Assembly: GCF_006716315.1 (NCBI RefSeq)
Contig: NZ_VFOV01000001.1
Location: 4,906,508 to 4,970,507, forward strand
Direction: 5' to 3'
DNA from: Nocardioides albertanoniae
GTDB taxonomy: Bacteria; Actinomycetota; Actinomycetes; Propionibacteriales; Nocardioidaceae
Length of the DNA stretch: 64,000 nucleotides
Below are positions 17,108 through 25,804 of this stretch, piece after piece. The stretch's first letter is position 1; the number at the start of each line of letters is the position of its first letter. Under the pieces are notes generated by a model. That model ran no database searches and was not told where the DNA came from. It was given only the letters and a program-made list of their open reading frames with translations. The translations under genes were made by a program, and so were the position numbers.

Positions 17108-18556
17108 GTGAGCAACACCGACGAGACCTTCAACGACTGGCAGCACCGCGAGGAGCTCGCGGAGACGATGATCCCGATCATCGGCAAGCTCTACCGCGAG
17201 AAGGATGTCACCATCCTGGTTCACAGCCGCTCGCTGGTGAGCAAGTCCGACATCTCGATCCTCAAGGCTCACCGCTTCGCCCGCCAGATCGAGGGTGAGG
17301 AGCTGTCGGTCACCGACACGTTCCCCCTCCTCCAGGCTGTCGCCAAGCTCGACCTGGGCCCCTCGAAGATCGACCTCGGCCAGCTCGCGATCCAGTACGC
17401 CGCCGACGACCGCGGCCTCTCCGTCGACGACTTCGTCGCCGAGAAGCTCGCCGGCGCCACCGGTGAGAACAAGATCGAGCGCAACGGCGGCCAGGACGTC
17501 GTGCTCTACGGCTTCGGCCGCATCGGCCGGCTCGTCGCCCGGCTCCTCGTCGAGAAGGCCGGCTCGCGCCACGGCCTCCGCCTCAAGGCCGTCGTGGTCC
17601 GCAAGGGCGGCGAGGACGACCTCGTGAAGCGCGCCTCGCTGCTGCGCCGCGACTCGATCCACGGCCAGTTCGCCGGCACGATCACGGTCGACGAGAAGAA
17701 CGGCGTGATCATCGCCAACGGCAACCCGATCCAGTTCATCTACTCCAACGACCCGACGACGGTCGACTACACGGCGTACGGCATCAACGACGCCATCCTG
17801 ATCGACAACACCGGCAAGTGGCGCGACCGCGAGGGCCTCTCCAACCACCTGCGTCCGGGCATCAAGAAGGTGCTGCTGACCGCGCCGGGCAAGGGCGACG
17901 TGCCCAACATCGTGCACGGGGTCAACCACCAGACGCTGACCGGCGAGGAGAAGATCATCTCCTGCGCCTCCTGCACCACCAACGCGATCGTGCCGCCGCT
18001 GAAGCTCATGGAGGACCGTTTCGGCCTCGTCCGCGGTCACGTCGAGACGGTGCACTCGTTCACCAACGACCAGAACCTGCTGGACAACTACCACAAGGCC
18101 GACCGCCGCGGCCGCTCCGCACCGCTCAACCTAGTGCTCACCGAGACCGGTGCGGCCTCCGCCGTCTCCAAGGCGCTCCCCGACCTGAAGGCGAAGATCA
18201 CCGGCAACTCGATCCGCGTCCCCACCCCGGACGTATCGATCGCGATCCTGTCGCTCTCGCTCAAGAACGAGACGACGAAGGACGAGGTCGTCGAATACCT
18301 CCGCGAGGCCTCGCTCACCGGCGAGCTGCGCCGCCAGGTCGACTTCACCACCGCCCGTGACGCGGTCTCCTCCGACTTCATCGGCTCCCGGGCCGCCTCG
18401 ATCATCGACGGCAACGCGACCATCGTCGACGGCGACTCCGCGATCCTCTACGTCTGGTACGACAACGAGTTCGGCTACTCCTGCCAGGTCGTGCGCACCG
18501 TGCAGTCGATCTCCGGCGTCGAGTACCCGACGTTCCCGGCCCCGGCCGCGGTCTGA
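17108..18556 (+). CDS. gap: Glyceraldehyde-3-phosphate dehydrogenase, long form
   Basis: 482 residues from GTG 17108. The N-terminus carries an extension of about 125 residues before the Rossmann motif LYGFGRIGRLVARLL. The catalytic motif SCASCTTNAI is near residue 286, and WYDNEFGYSCQVV closes the domain. Classical GAPDH is about 335 residues; the 480-residue actinobacterial type (like Corynebacterium GapB) has this extension and often works in the gluconeogenic direction with NADP. A GATAAT at 17049-17054 is a plausible -10 element. A hairpin terminator follows the gene. Confidence 0.92.
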   Translation: MSNTDETFNDWQHREELAETMIPIIGKLYREKDVTILVHSRSLVSKSDISILKAHRFARQIEGEELSVTDTFPLLQAVAKLDLGPSKIDLGQLAIQYAADDRGLSVDDFVAEKLAGATGENKIERNGGQDVVLYGFGRIGRLVARLLVEKAGSRHGLRLKAVVVRKGGEDDLVKRASLLRRDSIHGQFAGTITVDEKNGVIIANGNPIQFIYSNDPTTVDYTAYGINDAILIDNTGKWRDREGLSNHLRPGIKKVLLTAPGKGDVPNIVHGVNHQTLTGEEKIISCASCTTNAIVPPLKLMEDRFGLVRGHVETVHSFTNDQNLLDNYHKADRRGRSAPLNLVLTETGAASAVSKALPDLKAKITGNSIRVPTPDVSIAILSLSLKNETTKDEVVEYLREASLTGELRRQVDFTTARDAVSSDFIGSRAASIIDGNATIVDGDSAILYVWYDNEFGYSCQVVRTVQSISGVEYPTFPAPAAV

Positions 18557-18563
18557 CTCGACC

Positions 18564-19340
18564 CTACGCTGCCCCGTCTCGTCCGCTCTCCGGACGGCAC
18601 GGGGCAGCGGCATTCCAGGCCCGGAGGATGGCATCGACGCTGGTCAGGCCGACCTGAGCGACATCGCGGAGGACCGGCGTCGACCGCAGCCACTTCTCGT
18701 ACTCGATCCGCTCCTTCTGCTTCTCGGCATCGCCTCTGAGCCAATCGACCTCGCGCAGCGGACCGTTGGTCGGTGCGCCCCAGACGGTCACCGTCGGCCC
18801 GTGCTCGAGCGGCAGCCAGGTCTCCTCGATCTGCTCGAACCAGGCGCCCGGCGGTTCGACCTCGAAGGTACGAGGCGGCGTGCTCCGGTTCGCCGCCGGC
18901 GGGGTGCCTTCGTCGTAGGTGTGGCCGGTCACCTCCGCGCCGAACACCACCCAGCTGGCGACCGTCGCGACCAGCGGAAACCGGCGGCCGCCCAGGCAGC
19001 CCCAGCGGTCGAGGAACATGCCGAGGAGGAACGGCACATACCAATTCCTTCGCACCACCTCGGCCTGTTCCTCCCAGGTCTGCGAGAGATCGAACCTGCG
19101 ATCGCGCCCGAGCCTGACGATGACCGGGCGGACCGCATCCAGCGTCTGATCCGTGCAGCGCGGCCGGGCCAGCAGCTCGGCCAGCCTGCGCTCGTCATAG
19201 GCGATCGCTCTGCCCGCTCTCTGTCCCGGACCGGCGAGGCCGGCGGTCAAGACCCGGTTCGCCTCGACCTTCCCGATCATGTGCAGCTCGCAGATCCGAC
19301 GTATCGCCTCGCGCGTCGTCACCCGTGTGGTTGCCCCCAT
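18564..19340 (-). CDS. Uncharacterised protein with an N-terminal helix-turn-helix-like segment
   Basis: 258 residues from ATG 19340; the frame stays open further upstream but only over hairpin sequence. Residues 7-60 (TTREAIRRICELHMIGKVEANRVL then YDERRLAELLARP) look like a small winged-helix or excisionase-like module. The middle has a hydrophobic, Trp-rich stretch (WYVPFLLGMFLDRWGCL, LVATVASWVVFGAEV), and the C-terminus is charged. I do not recognise the family. It is convergent with gap; its last codons overlap the gap terminator. Two DnaA-box-like sites lie upstream. Confidence 0.6.
   Translation of the reverse strand: MGATTRVTTREAIRRICELHMIGKVEANRVLTAGLAGPGQRAGRAIAYDERRLAELLARPRCTDQTLDAVRPVIVRLGRDRRFDLSQTWEEQAEVVRRNWYVPFLLGMFLDRWGCLGGRRFPLVATVASWVVFGAEVTGHTYDEGTPPAANRSTPPRTFEVEPPGAWFEQIEETWLPLEHGPTVTVWGAPTNGPLREVDWLRGDAEKQKERIEYEKWLRSTPVLRDVAQVGLTSVDAILRAWNAAAPCRPESGRDGAA
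18568..18609. terminator. Hairpin terminator after gap
   Basis: GCTGCCCCGT near 18568-18577 pairs with ACGGGGCAGC at 18599-18608, with an inner GTCCG/CGGAC stem. It lies 12 bp after the gap stop and overlaps the end of the convergent unknown gene. Confidence 0.65.
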
Positions 19341-19392
19341 GGCAGGGACGCTAGGCACGGAGGCCGCATCGGCCAACACGAATTCAAGAGCC

Positions 19393-19413
19393 TGTGGAAA
19401 ACCCTGTGGATAG
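19393..19413. promoter_or_regulatory. Two DnaA-box-like 9-mers
   Basis: TGTGGAAAA (19393-19401) and TGTGGATAG (19405-19413) read in reverse as TTTTCCACA and CTATCCACA, each 8 of 9 to TTATCCACA. They are in direct orientation, 12 bp apart, upstream of the unknown gene at 18564-19340. They may be a DnaA-responsive promoter or chance. Confidence 0.35.
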
Positions 19414-19450
19414 TTCGCCGATGGCCATGCCTCACAAGGCGGACTCGCTC

Positions 19451-19509
19451 CTTTTACTAGACGATGACACCTTGTGAACGATTCACAAGGTGTCATCGTC
19501 TAGTAAAAG
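19451..19509. terminator. 28-bp perfect inverted repeat with a 3-base loop
   Basis: Arms 19451-19478 and 19482-19509 are perfectly complementary, with CGA between. The arms are only about 40 percent GC in a roughly 70 percent GC region, and the outer ends are CTTTTAC/GTAAAAG. It lies downstream of the amino-acid ABC operon (ending at 19536) and upstream of the next minus-strand gene, so it is placed as a terminator. Its perfection and base composition are also compatible with a mobile palindromic repeat. Confidence 0.7.
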
Positions 19510-19535
19510 CCGGATATCAGGCTCCCCGCCGGCGC

Positions 19536-20270
19536 TCAGGATCGGACGCGAGCCAGGAAGGCGCGGGTGCGCTCCTCGACGGGGTCACCGAACAGCTGCT
19601 CCGGCGGACCCTGCTCGAGCACGCGGCCACCGTCGAGGAAGCAGACCTTGGTGGCCACCTCCCGGGCGAAGGACATCTCGTGGGTGGCGAGGACCAGCGT
19701 GGTGCCGGCAGCAGCCTCGGCCCGGACGATCTCCAGCACATCGCCGACGAGCTCGGGATCGAGGGCCGCGGTGATCTCGTCCAAGAGCAGCAGGCGCGGC
19801 CGCGTGCACATCGCCCGCACCAGCGCGACCCGCTGCTGCTGACCGCCGGAGAGGGCGTCGGGGTGGGCGTCGGCCTTGTCGGCGAGGCCGAACCGGGCCA
19901 GCAGCTCCCGGGCACGACCAGTGGCCTCACCTGCACCGACACCGTGCACGCGCACCTGCGCCAGCGTGCAGTTGTCGAGCACGGACAGGTGCGGGAAGAG
20001 GTTGTAGGCCTGGAAGACCATCCCGATCTCACGGCGCACCGAGCGCGGGTCGACGAGCGGGTCGGAGATCTCCCGTCCGTCGAAGGTGATCACGCCGTCG
20101 TCGATCGTCTCGAGCAGGTTGAGGCAGCGCAGCAGGGTCGACTTCCCCGACCCGGACGCGCCGATCAGACAGACCACGTCGTGCTCGGCGACGGTCAGGT
20201 CCAGGTCGTCGAGCACAGCCCGTCCGCGGTAGGCCTTCCGCAGCCCGGTGGCCTCCAGCAGCGCCGTCAT
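19536..20270 (-). CDS. Polar amino-acid ABC transporter, ATP-binding protein
   Basis: 244 residues from ATG 20270. It has Walker A GASGSGKST, the Q-loop FQAYNLFPHL, signature LSGGQQQRVALVRAM, Walker B LLLLDEITAALDP and the switch His in ATHEMSF. The text matches the GlnQ/HisP-type ATPases of the polar amino-acid uptake family. It is the last gene of a three-gene operon: its ATG overlaps the permease stop as ATGA. The 28-bp hairpin follows. Confidence 0.93.
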   Translation of the reverse strand: MTALLEATGLRKAYRGRAVLDDLDLTVAEHDVVCLIGASGSGKSTLLRCLNLLETIDDGVITFDGREISDPLVDPRSVRREIGMVFQAYNLFPHLSVLDNCTLAQVRVHGVGAGEATGRARELLARFGLADKADAHPDALSGGQQQRVALVRAMCTRPRLLLLDEITAALDPELVGDVLEIVRAEAAAGTTLVLATHEMSFAREVATKVCFLDGGRVLEQGPPEQLFGDPVEERTRAFLARVRS

Positions 20271-21106
20271 CGGCCTTGCTCCTTCTCGATCTGTCGCCGC
20301 ATCAGCCAGTCGGTGAGCCGGGTGAGCGGCACCGCGACGACGAGGAAGTACGCCGCGGCGACCAGCAACGGCGTGCCGTTGAAGTTGTAGCCCTGGTAGT
20401 CCTGGGCCGCCCGGAGCGCCTCGAAGACACCGACAGCCGAGATCAGCGCGGTGTCCTTCTGCAGCGAGACAAGGTCGTTCATCAGCGGCGGCACGACGCG
20501 GCGTACGGCCTGCGGAAGGACCACGAAGCGCATCGTCTGGGCTCGGGTGAGCGCGAGTGCCTCGGCCGAGGCGACCTGGGTCGGGTGGATGGCCAGGATG
20601 CCCGCGCGGAAGACCTCGGCGACGTAGGCGCCGTAGCAGAGCACCAGGGCGAACGTCGTCAACCAGAACAGCGAGCTGGTCACCCCGGCCAGCCCCAGCG
20701 CCGGGATGCCGATGCCGCAGATGACCACGACCAGGATCGACGGCACGCCACGGAACAGATCGGTGTAGCCGGTGGCCAGGAGCCGCAGCGGCGCCAGCCA
20801 CGGCGAGGTCGTCTGGCGTGCGATGGCGACGACGGCGCCGAGCACGAGCACGCACGGCTCGGCGACCAGGAAGATCCGGATGTTGATCCAGAACCCCTCC
20901 GCGATCGCCGCGAACGAGTCCCGTGCGTGCGACCAGCTCAGGAAGTAGTCGCGGACCCGGTCCCACCCCGGCGAGGAGAGCACGAGCACCACCAGCCCGA
21001 CCGCGACCACGACGGTCACCACGGTCGCGACGGCGATCTGCTGGAGTCGCAGCCGGCGGCGTACGGCCTGCCTCTCGAGCTCCCGCTCGCTGGGCGACCA
21101 GCTCAC
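20267..21106 (-). CDS. Polar amino-acid ABC transporter, permease
   Basis: 279 residues from GTG 21106, which overlaps the stop of the binding-protein gene as GTGA. There are about five to six membrane helices. The GlnP/HisM-type motif is clear: LFRGVPSILVVV and the cytoplasmic EAA loop EALALTRAQTMRFVVLPQAVRRVVPPLMND. An unusually long polar N-terminus of about 30 residues precedes the first helix. It forms the membrane channel with the neighbouring ATPase, probably as a homodimer since no second permease gene is present. Confidence 0.92.
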   Translation of the reverse strand: MSWSPSERELERQAVRRRLRLQQIAVATVVTVVVAVGLVVLVLSSPGWDRVRDYFLSWSHARDSFAAIAEGFWINIRIFLVAEPCVLVLGAVVAIARQTTSPWLAPLRLLATGYTDLFRGVPSILVVVICGIGIPALGLAGVTSSLFWLTTFALVLCYGAYVAEVFRAGILAIHPTQVASAEALALTRAQTMRFVVLPQAVRRVVPPLMNDLVSLQKDTALISAVGVFEALRAAQDYQGYNFNGTPLLVAAAYFLVVAVPLTRLTDWLMRRQIEKEQGR

Positions 21107-21972
21107 TTCAAGACCGGCACGGAGACGACGTCGGAGAGCCACTCCTTCTCGAGCGCGGCGAGCGTGCCATCGTCGTCGAGTGCCGCCAGCGCCTCGTCGA
21201 GGCAGGGCGCCAGGCCACTGTCCTTCTCGGTCAGCAGCCCGAACTCCTCAGGCTTCTCGCTGCTCTCGAACTGCCCGGTGATCGTGCTGCCCTCGATCTC
21301 GGCACCGGTGATGTAGAACGCGGTCGGCAGGTCGAAGACGAGCGCGTCGACCTGTCCGTTGAGCAGCGCCTGCTTGGCCTGGTCGCTGGTGTCGAAGACC
21401 ATCGGGTCGGTGCTCGGCTTCACGTCCTCGCGGATCGCGGTGAGCGACGTGGTCGCGGTCTGGGCGCCGAGCTTCAGGCCCTTCAGGTCGTCGAGCGAGG
21501 CGGCCTTGGCGGCATCCTTCTCCATGGTCACGACCGCCTGCGAGGCGGTGTAGTAGCCCTGCGAGAAGTCGACGACGCCTTCCCGCTCGGGCGTGACCGA
21601 GATCTGGTTGATGTCGAAGTCGAACTTCTTCGCGCCCGGCGTGTAGGAGGTGTTGAACGCCTGCTTGATCCAGACGACGTCGTCCTTCGCGAACCCGAGC
21701 TGCTCGGCGACGGCGTAGGCGACCGCCGACTCGAAACCCTTGCCGTTGCTCGGGTCGTTGTCGGAGAACCACGGCTCGTACGCCGGGGAGTCGGTGCCGA
21801 TGGTCAGCTTGCCGTCCTGCTTCAGCGGCAGGTCCGCCGCCTTACAGGAGGCGGGTGCGCCGCCTTCGGCGCTGGTCTCACCCTCGCTGCCGCAGGCGGT
21901 GAGCCCGGCAGCGAGAGCCAGCGGAGCGACGAGCAGGGCAGCGAGGCGAGTGCGCACGCGCGGAATCGGCAT
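21103..21972 (-). CDS. Amino-acid ABC transporter substrate-binding lipoprotein
   Basis: 289 residues from ATG 21972; ATG 22020 is an alternative adding 16 residues. The signal peptide ends in the lipobox AGLTAC, so it is anchored outside the membrane. The family 3 solute-binding domain shows KLTIGTDSPAYEPWF, FDFDINQISVTPEREGVVDFS and the late LAALEKEWL. It probably binds a polar amino acid or similar small solute. It is the first gene of the operon and is divergent from the FadH-like gene. Confidence 0.9.
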   Translation of the reverse strand: MPIPRVRTRLAALLVAPLALAAGLTACGSEGETSAEGGAPASCKAADLPLKQDGKLTIGTDSPAYEPWFSDNDPSNGKGFESAVAYAVAEQLGFAKDDVVWIKQAFNTSYTPGAKKFDFDINQISVTPEREGVVDFSQGYYTASQAVVTMEKDAAKAASLDDLKGLKLGAQTATTSLTAIREDVKPSTDPMVFDTSDQAKQALLNGQVDALVFDLPTAFYITGAEIEGSTITGQFESSEKPEEFGLLTEKDSGLAPCLDEALAALDDDGTLAALEKEWLSDVVSVPVLK

Positions 21973-22013
21973 GATCGGAATCGTAAGGGGTCCGGGCACT
22001 AGCCGCTTCTTAT

Positions 22014-22025
22014 TACTCATGAGTA
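22014..22025. promoter_or_regulatory. 12-bp palindrome in a divergent promoter
   Basis: TACTCATGAGTA is a perfect palindrome midway between the ABC operon and the FadH-like gene, whose start codons are only 64 bp apart. It is a candidate operator or an overlap of two -10 regions. No regulator gene adjoins it. Confidence 0.35.
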
Positions 22026-22035
22026 GCATACGTCC

Positions 22036-24060
22036 ATGGCGTACGAATCCCTCCTCTCCCCACTCACGATCGGGTCGCTCACCCTGCGCAACCGGGTGGT
22101 GATGGGGTCGATGCACACCGGGCTCGAGGACCACGCGTGGGACATCCCGAAGCTGGCGGCCTACTTCGCCGAACGGGCCAGGGGAGGCACCGGGCTGATC
22201 ATCACCGGTGGCTACGCACCCAACAAGCGCGGCTGGCTGAAGCCGTTCGCCAGCGAGATGAGCTCGCGGCTGCACGCCGCCCAGCACCGTCGGGTCACCG
22301 GTGCGGTGCACGAGGAGGGCGGCGCGATCGCGATGCAGGTGCTGCACGCGGGCCGCTACGCCTACACCCCGTTCTCGGTCAGCGCCTCCGCGCTGAAGGC
22401 GCCGATCAACCCGTTCAAGCCCTCGGCCCTCTCCGACAAGGGCGTCGACTCGACCGTCACCGACTTCGCCAAGAGCGTCGCGCTGGCCAAGCGGGCCGGC
22501 TACGACGCCGTCGAGATCATGGGCTCGGAGGGCTACCTGATCAACCAGTTCCTCACCGAGCGCACCAACCAGCGTGAAGACCGCTGGGGCGGCTCGGTGA
22601 CCAACCGGATGCGCTTCCCGGTGGAGATCGTGCGCCGCGCCCGCGAGCTGGTCGGCGACGACTTCCCGATCATCTTCCGGCTCTCGATCCTCGACCTGGT
22701 CGAGGACGGCCAGACCTGGGAGGAGACGATCGAGCTCGCCTACGCGCTCCAGGACGCCGGCGTCTCGGTGCTCAACACCGGCATCGGCTGGCACGAGGCC
22801 CGGGTGCCCACGATCATCACCCAGGTGCCCCGCGGCGCCTGGCTCGACATGACCGCGCGGCTCAAGGCCGAGGTGTCGGTGCCGGTCTGTGCCTCCAACC
22901 GGATCAACACCCCCGAGCTCGCCGAGTCGGCGATCGCCGAGGGCAAGGCCGACCTGGTCTCGATGGCCCGGCCGCTGCTCGCCGACCCCGAGTTCGCCAA
23001 GAAGACCGCCGAGGGCCGCACCGACGAGATCAACACCTGCATCGCCTGCAACCAGGCCTGCCTCGATCACGTCTTCGCCAACAAGGCCGCCTCCTGCCTG
23101 GTCAACCCGCGCGCCGCGCGCGAGACGACGCTGGTGCTCGCGCCGACCAAGCTGAAGCAGAAGGTCGCCGTCGTCGGTGCCGGGCCGGCCGGTCTGGCCG
23201 CAGCCACCTCCGCCGCCGAGCGCGGCTTCGAGGTCACCCTCTTCGAGAGGTCCCCCGAGCTCGGTGGCCAGTTCCGCCTGGCGATGGCCGTGCCCGGCAA
23301 GGAGGACTTCAAGGACACGCTGCGCTACTTCACCCGTCGTCTGGAGGTGCTCGGCGTCGAGGTGCGCCTCGGCACCGAGGCCACCACGGCCGACCTGGAG
23401 CGCTTCGACCACGTCATCGTCTCGACCGGTGTGACGCCTCGGGTGCCGCAGATCGCCGGCTCCGACGACGACCGGGTCGTGACGTACGCCGACGTGCTGG
23501 CCGGCCGGGTCGTGCCGGGCCGCCGCGTGGCGGTGATCGGCGCCGGTGGCATCGGTGTCGACGTGTCGGCCTGGCTGACCCACCAGCCCGAGACCATGGA
23601 CGAGTGGAAGGCCCGTTGGGGCGTCGGCGACCCCGCGACCGCCCGTGGCGGCCTCACCACCCCGGTGCTCGACGCGCCCGCCCGCCAGGTCACCCTGTTG
23701 CAGCGCAAGACCACCCCGATCGGGATCGGCCTCGGCAAGACCTCCGGCTGGGCCCACCGTGCCCACCTGAAGCAGGACGGCGTCAAGCAGGTCCGGGGCG
23801 CGACGTACGACAAGATCGAGGCCGGCGACGACGCGCTCACCCTCCACTACGCCGTCGACGGCGAGCCCCGGTCGCTCGAGGTCGACCACGTGGTCATGTG
23901 CGCGGGCCAGGAGTCGGTGCGCACCCTGTGGCCCGAGGCCGACGCCGACATGCAGGGCGCCTACCAGAACTGGCACCTGATCGGTGGCGCCGACGTCGCC
24001 GCCGAGCTCGACGCCAAGCGCGCCATCAAGCAGGGCACCGAGGTCGCCGCCGGCCTCTGA
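22036..24060 (+). CDS. fadH: FMN/FAD/4Fe-4S oxidoreductase, 2,4-dienoyl-CoA reductase (FadH) type
   Basis: 674 residues, the usual length. The N-terminal old-yellow-enzyme barrel runs from LLSPLTIGSLTLRNRVVMGSM to about 330. The 4Fe-4S cysteines are CIACNQAC...CLVNP at about 335-355. The C-terminal half holds an FAD Rossmann motif (VAVVGAGPAGLAAA) and an NAD(P) motif (VAVIGAGGIGVDV). FadH reduces 2,4-dienoyl-CoA from unsaturated fatty acids with NADPH; relatives act on other enones, so the substrate is not certain. The HIT gene follows by 33 bp. Confidence 0.88.
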   Translation: MAYESLLSPLTIGSLTLRNRVVMGSMHTGLEDHAWDIPKLAAYFAERARGGTGLIITGGYAPNKRGWLKPFASEMSSRLHAAQHRRVTGAVHEEGGAIAMQVLHAGRYAYTPFSVSASALKAPINPFKPSALSDKGVDSTVTDFAKSVALAKRAGYDAVEIMGSEGYLINQFLTERTNQREDRWGGSVTNRMRFPVEIVRRARELVGDDFPIIFRLSILDLVEDGQTWEETIELAYALQDAGVSVLNTGIGWHEARVPTIITQVPRGAWLDMTARLKAEVSVPVCASNRINTPELAESAIAEGKADLVSMARPLLADPEFAKKTAEGRTDEINTCIACNQACLDHVFANKAASCLVNPRAARETTLVLAPTKLKQKVAVVGAGPAGLAAATSAAERGFEVTLFERSPELGGQFRLAMAVPGKEDFKDTLRYFTRRLEVLGVEVRLGTEATTADLERFDHVIVSTGVTPRVPQIAGSDDDRVVTYADVLAGRVVPGRRVAVIGAGGIGVDVSAWLTHQPETMDEWKARWGVGDPATARGGLTTPVLDAPARQVTLLQRKTTPIGIGLGKTSGWAHRAHLKQDGVKQVRGATYDKIEAGDDALTLHYAVDGEPRSLEVDHVVMCAGQESVRTLWPEADADMQGAYQNWHLIGGADVAAELDAKRAIKQGTEVAAGL

Positions 24061-24093
24061 CCCGCCGGGCGGTGACCCGATAACCTCGGGCAC

Positions 24094-24522
24094 ATGAGCG
24101 ACTCGGCCAACGAAAACTGCCTGTTCTGCAACATCGTCGCGGGCAACATCCCCTCGACGAAGGTCTACGAGGACGACGAGACGTACGCCTTCATGGACAT
24201 CGCGCCGGCCTCCGAGGGCCACGTCGTGGTGGTGCCGAAGACGCACACCAAGGATGTCTTGGAGGCCGACCCGGCGGTCTATGCGGCGACCGCGAAGGCC
24301 GCCCAGACGGTCGCGAAGCGGGCCGTCGAGGTGCTGAACGCCGACGGCGTGAACGTGCTCAACAACTGCGGGTCGACCGCGTGGCAGACCGTGTTCCACC
24401 TGCACTTCCACGTGATCCCGCGCTACACCGACAAGTCCAAGGACTCCCTCACGCTGCCGTGGATCCCGAAGCCGGGCGACCTCGACGCGATCAAGGCGGT
24501 CGGCGAGAAGCTCGCCTTCTAG
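24094..24522 (+). CDS. HIT family protein (HinT-like nucleotide hydrolase)
   Basis: 142 residues. The histidine triad HLHFHVIPR lies at about 109, with the N-terminal CLFCNIVAGNIPS (two Cys of the HinT zinc-like pattern) and a central FMDIAPASEGHVVVVPK. HinT proteins hydrolyse adenosine phosphoramidates and similar purine nucleotides in the cytosol. The gene is 33 bp downstream of the FadH-like gene and possibly co-transcribed with it. It is convergent with the GH1-fold gene. Confidence 0.92.
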   Translation: MSDSANENCLFCNIVAGNIPSTKVYEDDETYAFMDIAPASEGHVVVVPKTHTKDVLEADPAVYAATAKAAQTVAKRAVEVLNADGVNVLNNCGSTAWQTVFHLHFHVIPRYTDKSKDSLTLPWIPKPGDLDAIKAVGEKLAF

Positions 24523-24544
24523 CCCGTCGGCTCAACCCGGCAGT

Positions 24545-25795
24545 TCAGCCCGTAGGGGCGCCTTCGGAGTGGGCGGCGACCAGGTCGGCGTACCACCCGA
24601 AGGAGCGCTTCGGCGTACGCACCCCGGCGTCGTCGACGTGCACCAGGCCGTACTTGCCGCCGACGCCGTCCTCCCAGTCCTTGCCGGTGAACGGGGCCTC
24701 CCAGCCGTCGCGGTCGAGCAGTGTGTAGGCGTAGAAGCCGCGCACGTCGACACCGCGCTCGATCGCGGCCGAGATCGCCTCCAGATGGGCCTCGAGGTAG
24801 TCGACGCGCGCCTGGTCGTCGACCACGCCGTTCTCCACCGGCGCGTCGTAGGCGGCGCCGCACCCGGTCAGCACGATCGGCGGCATCGCGGCGCGATAGC
24901 GGGATCGGGTGATGATCAGCCACTCCCGGAGCGCGGTCGGCACGACGCCCCAACCGGTGTCGGTGGCCGGGTAGCCGACGAGCGGCACCAGCCGGAACGG
25001 GAGGTCGTCGCCCTCGGCCGAGGCGCCGATACGTTGCGGCGCGAAGTAGTTGATGCCGTAGAAGTCGAGGGGTGAGCGGATCACCGCCATGTCGCCGGGC
25101 ATCACGACGTCGTCGGCGAGACCGGCGATGTCGCGCGGGTAGCGGCCCATCAGCATCGCCTCCAGCGGCACGCCGTTCCAGGCGAGGTCGACCAGCTTGG
25201 CGGCGCCGACGTCGGCAGGATCCTCCGAGAGCGGCCAGATCGGCTCGTGGTGGGTCGCGCAGCCGACCGTCGTCGCTCCGGCCGTACGCAGCACCTGCAC
25301 GCCCCGGCCATGTGCCAGGAGCAGGTGGTGCATCGCCGCGACGACTCCCCAGCCGGCGCGACGCCCGGGCGCGATCGTGCCCAGGCCGTAGCCGAGATAG
25401 GCGCCGACGTTGGGGTCCTGCACCGGCACCCACTCGGGCACCCGGTCGCCGATCAGCGCGGCGACCGCCTCGGCGTAGTCGCCGAACGCGTCGACGGTGG
25501 CCCGGTTGAGCCAGCCGCCGTCGGCCGCCAGGGGCTCCGGCAGCTCGCCGGCGTAGAGGGTGGCCGACGGGCGCAGGTCGGCCTCGAGCAGCTCGTCGAC
25601 GAGACGGTCGTAGCGATCGCGGGCAGCCGCATCGAGGGCACCGCGCCCACCCGGCTGAAGCTCGCGCCAGGAGACCGCGAACCGGTATCCGGGTGCACCG
25701 AGACGTTTGAGCAGGTCAACGTCCTGCTCGCCCCCCGGCCGGGTGACGTCTGCAGTGCCGAACACGAAGCCTGTCGGAAACTTGGGAAACGCCAC
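24545..25795 (-). CDS. GH1-fold protein lacking both catalytic glutamates
   Basis: 416 residues from GTG 25795, chosen because FPxGFxFG, the GH1 opening, starts there. Fold landmarks are VDLLKRLGAPGYRFAVSW, YGINYFAPQRI, DTGWGVVPTALREWL and GFYAYTLLDRDGW. The acid/base motif NEP reads QDP (near 126) and the nucleophile motif TENG reads TGCG (near 309), so both catalytic Glu are replaced. Retaining beta-glycosidase activity is therefore unlikely. It may be a sugar-binding pseudoenzyme or have new chemistry. It is divergent from the pirin gene, with start codons 9 bp apart. Confidence 0.75.
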   Translation of the reverse strand: MAFPKFPTGFVFGTADVTRPGGEQDVDLLKRLGAPGYRFAVSWRELQPGGRGALDAAARDRYDRLVDELLEADLRPSATLYAGELPEPLAADGGWLNRATVDAFGDYAEAVAALIGDRVPEWVPVQDPNVGAYLGYGLGTIAPGRRAGWGVVAAMHHLLLAHGRGVQVLRTAGATTVGCATHHEPIWPLSEDPADVGAAKLVDLAWNGVPLEAMLMGRYPRDIAGLADDVVMPGDMAVIRSPLDFYGINYFAPQRIGASAEGDDLPFRLVPLVGYPATDTGWGVVPTALREWLIITRSRYRAAMPPIVLTGCGAAYDAPVENGVVDDQARVDYLEAHLEAISAAIERGVDVRGFYAYTLLDRDGWEAPFTGKDWEDGVGGKYGLVHVDDAGVRTPKRSFGWYADLVAAHSEGAPTG

Positions 25796-25804
25796 GGCAC
25801 AATC

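Noticed and set aside
21103..24411. 1102-codon minus-strand frame joining the binding protein to upstream sequence
   Set aside because: Only the last 289 codons carry a signal peptide and domain; the rest is opposite the FadH-like gene.
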